This document shows positions 1-9,879 of a stretch of DNA of 64,000 nucleotides, piece after piece. A program made the position numbers and the translations under genes. Each line of letters begins with the position of its first letter. Position 1 is the stretch's first letter. The DNA comes from Dillenia suffruticosa (Eukaryota; Streptophyta; Magnoliopsida; Dilleniales; Dilleniaceae). The notes below the pieces were generated by a model, which made no database searches, was not told the DNA's origin, and worked only from the letters and a program-made list of their open reading frames with translations. The stretch covers positions 12,446,001 through 12,510,000 of the forward strand of contig JAVTVX010000010.1 in the NCBI GenBank assembly GCA_033439265.1, given 5' to 3'.

Positions 1-2108
1 ACTTTAGCTTTTACCTTTATCTTTATTAGTGTTACATCACTGCATCATTGATTTTTGAAACAAACAAATTTTAATTAGCTTTACATGCTAGTGCAGCCAT
101 GTTACTTATCCATTAGTAATACTTTAATACAATAATGTAAAGGCACCACAACATAAAATTATAGTTGGAGGGATACTGTTTCCACATACCATGCCTGCAG
201 CTTAACTGGAAAAAATACCTCCCAGATACCAAATTGAGAAACCTCCCCTTTTCTCTCTTGGCGGGATGCAAGAGAAGCAAAAAGGGTTTAATAAAAATAG
301 ATACAAATTCAATAATGGATGATAGTATTCAATTTAGACCATGATGAAGCATTTCAAAATGGATGCAGACACCGGAATCGGGTAGCAATAGGACCGGACT
401 CATTTTAGTTCCTGTGGAAGTTTTTGGTATAATTTTTACTAAAGACAACAGAGTAACATGGATAATGTTCAAGTCTCATAAATGCTAGCAGTCCCGAGTC
501 ATGCAATTTATCTTGTTCATATCTCATCTCCAACCCTACAACTTTAAGGATGATCTGGAAAAAAGACACGTTGTTATGAAAGGATAAGGACATTATCTTG
601 ACTCGTAAAGCCTTCAAATGACGTGTAACACTGGGAAAAACGAAAACGTGAGACAAAGAAACAATAACAGCTGCAGATTGTCAACCTGATAGGAACATGA
701 TGAAGAATTCCCTGGCTGGCATTTGGAAGTCTCCTGTTTATAACTGAATACCTGTACGGCGCCAGCTGAATGTAGTTGAAATTGGAAACATCAAATTACA
801 AATTCGAAAAACCAAATAGACAAACATGAACAAAAACTCTTTTAAGTAGGACTAAAATGCACCAGAGGAAGATGAGAGAGAGAGAGGGGGGGGGGGGAGG
901 GAGGGAGAATCCCTACCTACCTCTTGCTCACCTCCTCACATGAGCTCCCAAACATATGTGCGCCCACTGCATGAGAGCTAGTTAGCCAATTGTTTATTCT
1001 GGTTGAAAATAAGGAACTAGATTAAACTGACACCTTTTTTGCTAAAAACTATGGCTGTTCCATGGACAGCATGCACAAACATCTCTGGAATATCCTTCAA
1101 AAGTTTCCCAGTCCAAGTTATTGGAGTCTTCATATGTATGCTGCTCTGAATCGGTGATCCTCTGCTCATCAATATTAGATAAAAGCCCCTTCTTGCTAGA
1201 AACTATGGATGTTCCATGGACAGCATGCACAAAAATCTTAGGAATATTCTTGCAAAAGTTTCCCTGTCCTGGTTAGCTGCATTAGAGTCTTCATATGAGT
1301 GCTGCTCTGAATCAGTGATCCTTTGTTCATCTACTCCCTGGAATTAAGGAATTTGGTGTCAAAGCCACACTGTAGCTGAGTATGGAACGGCCTAACAGAA
1401 CAAATCTTATGAGTATCTGGATGATCCACTTCCCTAATCACCACTCACCTATTGCATCAAATATATTCAATGATGTTAAGTTAGAAGTAATGTTGATAAT
1501 AGGGGCTTTTTACTGCCCAGTATATCTTCAGAAAAGAATCCAGCCAATGCTGATGAGATTACAATAATCTACTGCTGACATTATTAAACAGACCCTGCCG
1601 GATAACTACAGTTTGCAGCACGTCACATGCTTCAGGAAGAGAAATCAGAGATGAATTATACAAACTCACAGTTACAAAATCTATGACACATACCCCGATC
1701 CTTTATTCAACAGAGTGATCTCAAGTAAATTTGTTGCCCTGTTCCCAAATCAGTTCTTGTAAGGATATCTCAATTAAAGTTTAGCAGCTTATAGAGTTTT
1801 TTCTCTTTTTGAGCAAATTCCTCACGTGTGTGCTCAAGCACCTGTTTTTAGGCTCGAGTTTAAAGTCATAAAGTAATTGAAATAGACGAGCAATTTGAAT
1901 CATATGCATTCAAAAGACACAGCTCAAATACTGAGTTCTGCTACTTTCTTGCTGTTAGTTTTGCAAGCATAAAACAAAAAATAAACTAAAACCAAATCAA
2001 TTGTATAATGTTCTCCCAAGAACAATTAATTGGCCAATAGCCAAATTACAAAGGACAAGTTGTTATTTAGTAATTATCCCAATCCATCCTAACCTTAAGA
2101 TAATGATG
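1..2108. other. Noncoding flank, probably intron or downstream part of the GT64 remnant
   Basis: No reading frame here resembles a known protein on either strand. If the copia insertion is removed, this DNA joins directly to the intron that follows the GT64 exon at 9880-10273 on the minus strand, so it is most simply the continuation of that intron and whatever lay 3' of it. I looked for the next conserved GT64 block (Trp-rich, normally following the region coded by the second exon) and did not see it. A (GA)n/(G)n tract lies at about 876-905, and a short tandem duplication is listed separately. Confidence 0.4.
1045..1345. repeat. Diverged tandem duplication, unit about 150-157 bp
   Basis: Two adjacent copies share blocks in the same order: AACTATGG.TGTTCCATGG, GACAGCATGCACAAA, AAAGTTTCCC, GAGTCTTCATATG, GCTGCTCTGAATC and TCTGCTCATC-like sequence. 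Copy one is about 1045-1195 and copy two about 1198-1345. The copies differ by substitutions and small indels and do not keep a common reading frame, so a coding role is unlikely. Confidence 0.6.
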
Positions 2109-2113
2109 ATTTG
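2109..2113 (+). repeat. Target-site duplication of the copia element, left copy (ATTTG)
   Basis: ATTTG directly precedes the 5' LTR and is repeated at 9835-9839 directly after the 3' LTR. A 5-bp duplication is the normal footprint of a Ty1/copia integrase and fixes both ends of the element. Confidence 0.9.
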
Positions 2114-2362
2114 TATTAGCAGAATTAAGGAAATAACATCAATTGAAGACTCGATTATAGAAACAAGATTTGACATCCATTATTCCCTTCCCTTTAATTG
2201 TCTAATTGACTTTTCCTTTTTAGTTGATTTTTTTTCTCTTTCATTGCTTAATTGATTCCTTTGTATTCTATAATTACGTATATCAATTTTGTATATATAC
2301 ATATGTATCAAAACAAAGTGATTCAATGGAAAATCATTTCCTTTCACAATCAATTCTTATCA
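2114..2362 (+). repeat. 5' LTR of the copia element
   Basis: This 249-bp repeat begins TATTAGCAG and ends CTTATCA and matches 9586-9834 over its whole length. It carries TATATATACATATG-like promoter sequence near its 3' part. Both LTRs start with TA instead of the usual TG, while the end CA is normal. Confidence 0.95.
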
Positions 2363-2374
2363 TGGTATCAGAGC
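2363..2374 (+). other. Primer-binding site (initiator tRNA-Met type)
   Basis: TGGTATCAGAGC follows the 5' LTR directly. It is the standard complement of the 3' end of plant initiator methionine tRNA used to prime minus-strand DNA synthesis in copia elements. Confidence 0.92.
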
Positions 2375-2534
2375 AGGTCTTCAACCTGTAAACCCTAGTC
2401 GCTTCATTCTTCCTTGGTAATGTCAAATCCAATGGCTGAAGCAGATCTAACCTCACCATATTTCTTACACCATTCAGACAATCCAAGTACCATGTTAGTT
2501 TCTCAACCATTGATTGGAGATAACTATCCAACTT

Positions 2535-2539
2535 GGTGT
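2535..2539 (+). repeat. Target-site duplication of the nested insertion, left copy (GGTGT)
   Basis: GGTGT at 2535-2539 is repeated at 5522-5526, immediately flanking the nested element. Removing the element plus one copy restores gag frame continuity, which proves the copia element was there first. Confidence 0.92.
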
Positions 2540-3670
2540 TGTCACGCCCCGAACCGGGATCGTGAACAGCCGCCCGTTGTCCCTAGATGCCGGCTGTATT
2601 TTTATAGAAAATCGGACAGAATCTCCCCATAAATCGGAGGTTTCCCATGTACAATTTTACCTGTATATGACATTCATCCTGTAAAAATAAATAATTGGCC
2701 ATCCCGGCCTCTCCAAAATCAACAGATATCCCAGCCAACATCCAGAACAACGCAAGGCTATAAAGTTCATAGCAGTCCTAGCAACAGACCTCTACTGTCA
2801 TGCTCAACTAGAGCATGAGCAGCCGCCACACGGAGCGGACTTAAATTCTACGCATATATAAAATAAATTCCCAAGTTATTTTTAAATGTTTACAAATGCC
2901 TCAATGCAATGAAATAATCAATATGAAAGTTTCACGAATAAAAGTCCATAATTTATACAGTCATCCCAAAAATTTAGATAAATGGAATGGTCAAACTAAG
3001 ATCTCCAATACATAACAATATCACCAATCATCGTAGCGGAAGAGATGGAAAATATCCATACCCAAACCCGGTGATATCTCCTCGGTCCAACACTAATCCT
3101 GTGAAAAAGAAAGTGAGGGGTGAGTATCTATGGGAGGATACTCAGTAAGTGAGGGGATTGACATCATACTATCAATATCGAGGTGAATTTGGAGTGTCAA
3201 AGCATAAGATAAGAAAATATCCACAGTGTGCAAACCGATCGTGTTATTTCAAAATCATATATAATATGCACACACCAGAAAACAAGATATGCATCCAATA
3301 TTCACATCAATGTCATGAAGAGTCGGCCAATAAAATATTCCCGGCAATGGTCTACCTCGACCAAGGACGGCGCATTGGGGGTTTTTCCAAATGTAAGTAT
3401 AAAAAAATAGCTCTCTGCCCCAATGTTGGCCACAGACTACCCCAACTAGCCTGTAAATAATAATAATAATAACGTACATATAACTAGTCGGCCGTGTATG
3501 GTGCTCCCGCCTGGTGCTAGACGGAGCCGTACTCAACGTCATCTCCGATGAGGGTCAACCTGGAGCACCCATACACACGACGATCTGGCGGATACCTCCG
3601 GCCGAAACGTATCCGGACACAAGGGGTGCCTCTACCAGATGTCCTTCGTAGCTACGGATCACAATATCAT

Positions 3671-3846
3671 ATCGGCCGGGCACGTAGCCCCATGCATCCC
3701 ATCACCAGTCGGCCGGGCATATAGCCCCATGCATAATATCATAACGTCGGCCGGGCATACAGCCCAATACATAATATCATAAAGTCGGCCGGGCATACAG
3801 CCCAAAACATAATATCATAAAGTCGGCCGGGCGTACAGCCCAAATG
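3671..3846 (+). repeat. Tandem repeat, unit about 38 bp, about 4.6 copies
   Basis: Units begin GTCGGCCGGGCATACAGCCC and continue with an A/T-rich ...CATAATATCATAAA half. The central units are nearly identical and the outer ones diverged. The array lies inside the nested LTR. The repeats abut with no unique spacers, so this is not a CRISPR array. Confidence 0.85.
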
Positions 3847-4539
3847 TATAAGCAAATCCATTTAAAACCATGTGCCAATGCAGTGGAAGTATTTAAAACA
3901 TATCAATATGTCGAAAATGTGGCACAATATACGTTTATCAAAACTCATGGATGCATATCAATAAAGTCAGCAGTTAAGACACTCCAAAGGTCACAAAACA
4001 TTTTATCAAATATTGGAAAGGTCTAACAATCATATATTTGCAGAAACATGTCATTTAAAAATATTTTTGAAACATGATTTTCAATCAATAGCGAATGTCA
4101 AAGTCCCACTCACAGTTCTACGGGAGGGAAGTCACTCCTTACTGACAAGCCAAATCGGATCTGACCGCTCGAGTCTCCAAAAGATCAACCTAAATCAGAT
4201 CATCAAATTTCTGTAACATTCTATACTTAACCTTAAATTCATATATAATCATTTCATAAATTGTATTCTATTCGCATTCCACTTACACTCTAAACATATA
4301 CAACACCTTTCATCTTAGATTCAATCATAGATTCATCCAATTTATCAATTAAAGTCAAAATCTCCTCACCTAGGGTTTTTTCGAAGCGCCGAGTCTCGTC
4401 CGAAAGTCGCTTCGGTCACTCCAAAGTCTGTAGGGTTTCCTATCAAAACAAGGTTCATTTGTTAGATCTAAACACATAGATCCGAAACAAAACCCTAAGT
4501 CATTTACCTGCGTGGAGATTCGTGGGCTGTCACGCGCTC

Positions 4540-5160
4540 GTGGGCCATCACGGGCCGTCGCGGGCTCGTGGGCTACAGCTAGCGGGCTCGCTGGTCTGCG
4601 TGCTACGGGGTAGCGGGCCGGCGGGCTGGCGGGCCGATGGGCTGAACTGGGCCGCGGGCCGTACTGGACCTGCGGGCTTGGACGGGTTGTCGGGCCTGGT
4701 GGGCCCGTGGGCTTGCTGCTGATGGGCCTGCAGGCTGGCGGGCCTGCGGGCCGACAGTGGCTCGCGGGCTGGTGCTCGCCCGTGTGCTGCGCTGGCTCAT
4801 GCGCGCTCGCGCGCTGCTGCGCGCCCCTGCGCGCTCTGCTCGCGCTCCTGCGCGCTCTGCTCGCGCTCCTGCGCTGGGCCGCGCGCCCGTGCACACTCGT
4901 GCGCCGGGCCGCGCGCTCGCGGCCTGGGCTCGCGCTCGCGGTCGCGGCCTGGGCTGGCGCTCGCGGCCTGGGCTCGCGCTCACGGACTCAGTCCTGCTCG
5001 CGGCCTGGGCTCGCGCTGCGGCTGGGTCCTGCTCGCGCGCTAGTGCGCTGATGCGCGCTAGTGCGCTGATGCGCGCTGGTGCACGCCCGTGCACTGATGC
5101 ACGCCTATGCGCTGTGCTGCTGCGCACTCGGTGGCTCGATCGCGGCTCGCGGCAGTGTGC
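4540..5160. repeat. CpG-rich low-complexity block inside the nested LTR
   Basis: This stretch of about 600 bp is made of short GCGC-rich repeats such as GCGCTCTGCTCGCGCTCCT and GGCCTGGGCTCGCGCT variants. It is far more G+C rich than anything else in the window. Long open frames on both strands here (Ala/Arg-rich) are a composition effect and have no similarity I recognise to real proteins. Confidence 0.8.
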
Positions 5161-5254
5161 GGCGAGGTGGAGAGAGAGCGATCGTGGAAGATCGCGAGAG
5201 GGAGAGAAGACAGAGTGAGGTAGAGAGGGAAACCGCGAGGGAAGAAGGAGAAGG

Positions 5255-5364
5255 AGAAGAAGAAGAAGAAGAAGAAGAAGAAGAAGCTGCCGGCGGTGGC
5301 TGTGGCGGAGGAAGCCGAACGGCCGCGGGAGAAGACGAACGGCCGCAGGAGAGGGAACGTCGGG

Positions 5365-5398
<34 letters not shown>

Positions 5399-5400
5399 AA
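5255..5400 (+). repeat. GAA and GA microsatellites
   Basis: A (GAA)n tract at about 5248-5287 and a (GA)n tract at about 5369-5400 flank a GC-rich spacer within the nested LTR. Confidence 0.85.
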
Positions 5401-5405
5401 GGGGG

Positions 5406-5467
5406 TTAGGGTTAACCCTAATCCCCAATTGGGGACGCAGCGTTTTGTCCCAAAACGCTGCGTCTCC
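5406..5467. repeat. Three consecutive palindromes near the end of the nested LTR
   Basis: TTAGGGTTAACCCTAA (5406-5421) and CCCCAATTGGGG (5423-5434) are perfect palindromes. A hairpin follows: ACGCAGCGTTTTG at 5435-5447, a 3-nt loop, and its exact complement at 5451-5463, extendable by a few more pairs outwards. A run of about 29 T follows at 5478-5506, then the LTR end. Confidence 0.85.
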
Positions 5468-5475
5468 AAATATTG

Positions 5476-5509
<34 letters not shown>

Positions 5510-8500
5510 CTTGGTGTTACAGGTGTCGTGCCATTACTATCGCTTTTGAGGCAAAGAACAAATTAGGATTCTTAGACGGGTCGATTGTGAAGCCAGAACC
5601 AGGTTCACCCACCTTCACCCTTTGGAGTCGTTGCAATAGCATGGTATTATCTTGGCTTCTCAATGCAGTCAGTAAAGAAATTGCAAGCAGCGTCATCTTC
5701 ATGGAGACAGCCCATGATGTATGGCATGATCTTCGAGATCGTTTTTCCCAACAAAATGCTCCACGGATTTTTGAAATCCAACGAACCATCGTTAACCATC
5801 TTCAGCAAAATAACTCCATTGCCGTTTACTATACTGGTTTGAAAACATTATGGGATGAACTTAATATTTACAACTCACCCACTACATGTACTTGTGGTTC
5901 TGCTCAAGAACTCGCCACTTTCCAGCAGCGTGACCGTCTTATCCAATTTTTGATGGGTTTGAATGATACATATGTATCGGTAAGAAGTCAAATCTTACTC
6001 ATGAACCCTCTTCCATCTGTTGCTCAAGCTTATGTGCTTGTGCAACAAGAAGAACGACAAAGATCAGTACTTACATCCAATCCCATACCAGATCAATCTG
6101 CATTCGTGGCTCACCATGGAAGACAAAATTCTCCTTCTCCATGGCAAGATAAATCAAAATATCACAAACACTGTAATTATTGTGGAAGAGATGGACATAT
6201 TGAGAAGTGGTGCCGCAAGAAACAAGCTGATATGCGTTCTGTTACATCCAACCAACCGAGAACAAATCCCTCTCGGCATGAGCAGAATTATGCACCAAAT
6301 CATAATCGACCAGTTGCAGCTACTGCGGATAGTGCATCATTTTCTTCTCATAGCTTACCCTTCACTGAGGAACAAGTACAACAACTCCTCTCCTTAATCC
6401 AATCCAACAACACTACACATTCTCATCCTTTAGCTAACCTGGCAGGTATGGTTTCTTGTTTTTCTTCCCATTACAATGACACTTGGGTAATCGATTCTGG
6501 ATGCAGTGATCATATGACTCACGATCTAAAATCCTTACATGATGCCTCTTGCCATACCAACCAACCTGTCAAACTTCCAAATGGTAGTGTTGTTCCAGTA
6601 ACTCACTTAGGTTCTATTAAATTTTCATCAGATTTCTCACTAGATAAAGTTTTGTATGTCCCATCTTTTAAATTCAACCTCCTATCCATTAGTAAAATCA
6701 CAAAAAATCTTAATTGTTCTGTTACTTTTTTCTCAAACTATTGTGTTTTTCATGACCTGAAAACAAAGAAGATGATTGGATTGGGAAGAGAACGTGATGA
6801 TCTTTACTACCTTGATCTAAAATTCAACCACAGTACTTCTTTGTCATTGATTGCTACAAAAGACAAAGAAGACTTATGGCATTGTCGTCTTGGCCACCCC
6901 AGTTCCAGTATCTCACCTTTGTTCTCTCGTTTAGATTCTGGTATCAGTTTTTTATCTAAATGCACTTGTATGATTTGCCCTTTAGCAAAACAATCACGAC
7001 TTCCCTTTCCACATAGCTCTATTTCTTCTAAATCTTGTTTTGATTTAATTCATATCGATATTTGGGGACCATATTCCACTCCTACTATTACTGGTGCACG
7101 TTATTTTCTCACAATAGTGGATGATTTTTCACATTCTACTTGAACATATTTGATGCGTTTTAAATCCCAAGCTTTTACCCATATTCGCCATTTTTTTCTA
7201 TGGTTAAAACACAATTTGATACTTTCATTCGCCAAGTGCGTAGTGACAATGCACTAGAATTTTTCAATAATGACATTAATGACTTTCTTAATTCCCGTGG
7301 TGTCATCCATCAACATAGTTGTGCTTACACACCCCAACAAAATGGGATTGTCGAACGTAAACACCGTCATTTACTAAATGTTGCACGAGCTTTACGATTT
7401 CAATCTCACCTACCTTTAACATTTTGGGGTGAATGTATTCTTATTGCAGCTTATCTTATCAATCGCACTCCTACAACCGTCCTTCATGGTAAAACCCCTT
7501 TTGAACTTTTGTTCCACAAAATGCCTACATATCACCATTTACGTGTTTTTGGCTGTTTGGTTTTTGGTCGAAACAATTATCCCAAACATAAATTTGATTC
7601 ACGTGCTTTACCAGGTATATTTCTTGGTTACCCATATGGCCAAAAGGGTTTTAAAATTTTTGATATTAAATCTCAAACAATTTATGTGAGTAGGGATGTC
7701 GTGTTTCATGAAAATATTTTTTCATGCAAATTGCAAGTGCCAATTAATACTAATACTATCAATGTTCTCCCCCTCCCATTAACCGACACCGGTGACTCCA
7801 CTTATCCACCTTCAACTTCCAATGTTGAACCCACCTCTACACGTTCCACAACACCCCTTCGTCGCTCACAACGAGTGACTCGCCCTCCGACAAAATACCA
7901 AGACTATCATTGTTCTCAAGTTCAACATCAATCATCTTCAACTTTTTCAGGTACTAAATATCCTTTGGAACACTATCTTTCTTTCCATCGTTTCTCTTCT
8001 AGACATTGTGCTTTTCTTGGTGCCCTAACCTCTCTTGCAGAACCCAAAACATTTACCCAAGCTGTACACATACCTGAGTGGTGAGAAGCTATGAAAACAG
8101 AATTGAATGCCCTTGAAGCAACAAATACATGGTCTATTATGCCTCTTCCACCAGATAAGAAACCTATTGGATGCAAATGGGTCTATAAAATCAAACGGCA
8201 CTCCGATGGAAGCATTGAACGCTACAAGGCACGCTTGGTTGCCAAAGGATATACCCAAATTGAAGGGGTAGATTATCATGATACATTTGCTCCGGTTGCA
8301 AAATTGGTGACTGTCTGAGTCCTTTTAGCCGTTGCTGCTGCTCAACGATGGCCTCTTTATCAATTTGATGTGCAAAATGCTTTCTTACATGGTCCACTGC
8401 AAGAGGAAGTATATATGTGTTTACCTCCCGGCCATCCACAGCAGGGGAAGAAACATCTAGTTTGCAAACTTAATAAATCCTTATATGGATTGAAACAAGC

Positions 8501-9576
8501 CGGAAGAAATTGGTTTGCTACATTCTCTGCTACTTTATTAGAAGCCGGTTTCACAAAATCACATGCTGATAATTCTCTATTTTGTCTCCATCGTGGGTCG
8601 TCTTCACTTTTCCTCTTGGTTTATATGGATGATATCGTCATGACCGGAAATGATCTCAAGCTTCTATCACAAATCAAGTCTTTCTTATTACAACGCTTTC
8701 GCATTAAGGATCTTGGCATTCTCAAGTATTTTCTTGATATTGAGGTAGCTAGATCTTCTCATGGCATTTATCTCTCACAACATAAATATGTCATGGACCT
8801 CCTTGCCGATTCTGGCCTCACGGGGGCTCGCATTGCTCATACACCCATGGAACAACATCTCAAGCTTACCGACTCTATAGGTAATTTGCTAGAAGATTCC
8901 TCCTCTTATCGACTCTTAGTTGGTCGTCTCATCTACTTGACTATCACTCGGCCTGATATTACATTCGCCGTTAATGTTCTTAGCCAATTTATGCATCAAC
9001 CTCGTCAACCACACTTAGATGCTGCTCATCGGCTACTTCGCTATTTAAAGAAAACTCCAGGTCAGGGTATTCTATTGTCTTCTTCTAGCCCAATGGAGCT
9101 TATTGCTTTTTCAGATTCCGATTGGGCAAGCTGTCCTCAAACCCGTCGGTCAACTACAGGATACTGCATCTTCCTTGGTCATAGTTTGATATCTTGGAAG
9201 AGTAAAAAGCAACAGACTGTATCACATTCCTCGGCTGAGGCCGAATATCGTGCCATGGCCACCACTACACGAGAAATCATTTGGCTTCAATCTTTACTTC
9301 GAGACCTTGGCATCTCTTTATCATCTGCCACTCCTCTATATTGTGACAATCAAGCAGCACGTCATATCGCTGCCAATCCGGTTTTCCATGAGCGTACCAA
9401 GCATCTTGAAATTGATTGTCACATTGTACGTGAAAAGTCTGAAGCTGGGATCATTCAACCATGTGCCATCTCTACTACAAACCAGCCGGCTGACATTTTC
9501 ACTAAAACTATAAACAAAGACCAATTTTTGTTTCTTCAAAGCAAGCTGGGCATTACTGACCTTCATGCACCAGCTT

Positions 9577-9585
9577 GAGGGGGAG
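9577..9585 (+). other. Polypurine tract of the copia element
   Basis: GAGGGGGAG lies directly before the 3' LTR and overlaps the last codon region of pol. It is the expected plus-strand primer site. Confidence 0.9.
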
Positions 9586-9834
9586 TATTAGCAGAATTAA
9601 GGAAATAACATCAATTGAAGACTTGATTATAGAAACAAGATTTGACATCTATTATTCCCTTCCCTTTAATTGTCTAATTGACTTTTCCTTTTTAGTTGAT
9701 TATTTTTCCTTTTCATTGTTTAATTGATTCCTTTGTATTCTATAATTACATATATCAATTTTGTATATATACATATGTATCAAAACAAAGTGATTCAATG
9801 GAAAATCATTTTCTTTCACAATCAATTCTTATCA
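9586..9834 (+). repeat. 3' LTR of the copia element
   Basis: This is the 249-bp copy of 2114-2362, with about eight substitutions and no length change. It begins TATTAGCAG after the polypurine tract, ends CTTATCA, and is followed by the ATTTG duplication at 9835-9839. Confidence 0.95.
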
Positions 9835-9879
9835 ATTTGTCGGTAAATAAAAGCTCAACCAAGATATAAAACCACTAAC

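Larger units (their letters stand above)
2540..5521 (+). mobile_element. Nested 2982-bp LTR-type insertion, probably a solo LTR
   Basis: The insert begins TGTCACGCCCCGAACC and ends GGTGTTACA, with TG...CA termini and a 5-bp duplication, as LTRs have. I see no second copy of its terminal sequence inside it, no primer-binding site and no coding region. A long solo LTR left by unequal recombination is therefore the best reading; a non-autonomous LARD-like element is the alternative. TGTCACG...GTTACA termini are common on large plant LTRs, often Gypsy; that assignment is from general knowledge. It contains a 38-bp tandem array, a CpG-rich block, GA-rich microsatellites and a string of palindromes, listed separately. 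Strand is nominal. Confidence 0.75.
2420..9578 (+). pseudogene. Copia gag-pol polyprotein, interrupted
   Basis: The frame starts at the ATG at 2420 and is cut after about 39 codons by the insertion at 2540-5521. It resumes at 5527 in a compatible frame. Gag has a CCHC zinc knuckle (about 6175-6216). The protease motif Asp-Ser-Gly is at about 6493. Integrase has an HHCC-type finger (about 6877-6980) and the D,D,E residues (about 7050, 7240, 7350). Reverse transcriptase has a Tyr-Met-Asp-Asp centre near 8625. RNase H has conserved acidic residues near 9115, 9237 and 9345. Three in-frame TGA stops (7141-7143, 8082-8084, 8316-8318) and a 1-bp deletion in a T run at about 7191-7197 inactivate it. 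The final stop is at 9576-9578, overlapping the polypurine tract. Confidence 0.93.
2114..9834 (+). mobile_element. Ty1/copia LTR retrotransposon, nearly complete but inactivated and split by a nested insertion
   Basis: The order is 5' LTR (2114-2362), primer-binding site, gag, protease, integrase, reverse transcriptase, RNase H, polypurine tract, 3' LTR (9586-9834), with ATTTG target duplications outside. Integrase before reverse transcriptase defines the Ty1/copia superfamily. Without the 2982-bp nested insert and one 5-bp duplication it is about 4.7 kb, a usual copia size. The two LTRs differ at about 8 of 249 positions by eye, mostly C/T changes, so the insertion is not recent but not ancient. 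It sits in the intron after exon 2 of a GT64 gene remnant, in the opposite orientation to that gene. Confidence 0.95.

Noticed and set aside
3671-3846. Regular 38-bp repeats that could suggest a CRISPR array
   Set aside because: Units are directly adjacent with no unique spacers, and the DNA is plant nuclear; it is an LTR-internal tandem repeat.
4603-5469. Long open frames rich in Ala, Arg, Ser and Leu on both strands
   Set aside because: They fall entirely in GC-rich and GA-rich low-complexity DNA of the nested LTR; frames are open on both strands because stop codons are rare in such composition.
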